DNA of 47,616 nt. Source: Phocaeicola_A sp964514145 (GTDB lineage: Bacteria > Bacteroidota > Bacteroidia > Bacteroidales > Bacteroidaceae). The stretch is taken from contig CAZEPM010000004.1 in NCBI GenBank assembly GCA_964514145.1, forward strand, positions 1 to 47,616. The letters are read 5' to 3'. Under the pieces are notes generated by a model. That model saw only the letters and a program-made list of their open reading frames with translations, had not been told where the DNA came from and made no database searches. A program made the position numbers and the translations under genes. Position 1 is the stretch's first letter, and every line of letters starts with the position of its first letter. This document shows positions 47,589 to 47,616 of this stretch, one piece after another.

Positions 47589-47616
47589 TCATTTCTTTTT
47601 AATACATTCAGACAAG

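Overview
The window comes from the chromosome of an anaerobic Bacteroidota, order Bacteroidales. The evidence is: Bacteroidales-type promoters (TTG, 19-20 bases, TAnnTTTG); a HmuY/HmuR/CobN-like haem operon; an rpsL-rpsG-fusA cluster fused directly to S10-spc-alpha without tuf; zinc-free L36 and S14; SusC-like carboxypeptidase-regulatory N-terminus on the TonB receptor; and an arg cluster next to a rha cluster, an arrangement I recall from Bacteroides. Genus cannot be fixed from sequence reading alone. There are no tRNA or rRNA genes, transposases, CRISPR arrays or prophage genes in the window.

Layout. (1) 1-480: tail of an unidentified gene, a possible 30-residue membrane peptide and a structured RNA candidate ending in a good terminator. 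(2) 497-3605, minus strand: ispF, a FAH-family hydrolase and the redox repressor rex as one operon, then a membrane-anchored metallo-beta-lactamase-fold hydrolase. (3) 3958-14472, plus strand: a haem-acquisition (hmu) operon starting with a triple-repeat calycin-like lipoprotein, then HmuY, the TonB receptor HmuR, the membrane-anchored CobN-like chelatase HmuS, the membrane protein HmuT, a MotA/TolQ/ExbB-type HmuU and DUF2149 HmuV. (4) 14505-19095: an AraC-type regulator with an HMA-like N-terminus, an exported nitroreductase, and a BtuFCD/FecBCD-type importer. (5) 19279-24109, minus strand: an arginine cluster argR-GNAT-argG-pspC(frameshifted)-argC-argD. (6) 24345-29070: rhaB-rhaA-rhaT-rhaD for L-rhamnose. 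(7) 29513-47588: rpsL-rpsG-fusA followed by the S10, spc and alpha ribosomal clusters with secY, map, infA, rpmJ and rpoA.

How the parts work together. The hmu genes give a surface-to-periplasm haem route. Lipoproteins would capture haem and HmuR would import it across the outer membrane. HmuS, anchored by a transmembrane helix at each end with its bulk predicted in the periplasm, would remove the iron, possibly energised by the HmuU/HmuV ion-channel pair. The nearby HMA-AraC regulator and ABC importer could belong to the same metal or tetrapyrrole network. The arg cluster is probably autoregulated by ArgR, because a palindrome sits between the -7 and -33 elements of its own promoter.

The observations most worth following are: a methionine aminopeptidase-like protein in the spc operon that has lost three of five metal ligands and the catalytic histidines; the methionine-rich haem system; a one-base frameshift in pspC whose intact C-terminal frame overlaps argC; strong hairpins between fusA and rpsJ, between rhaA and rhaT, and between rpsK and rpsD; and the RNA candidate at 354-473.
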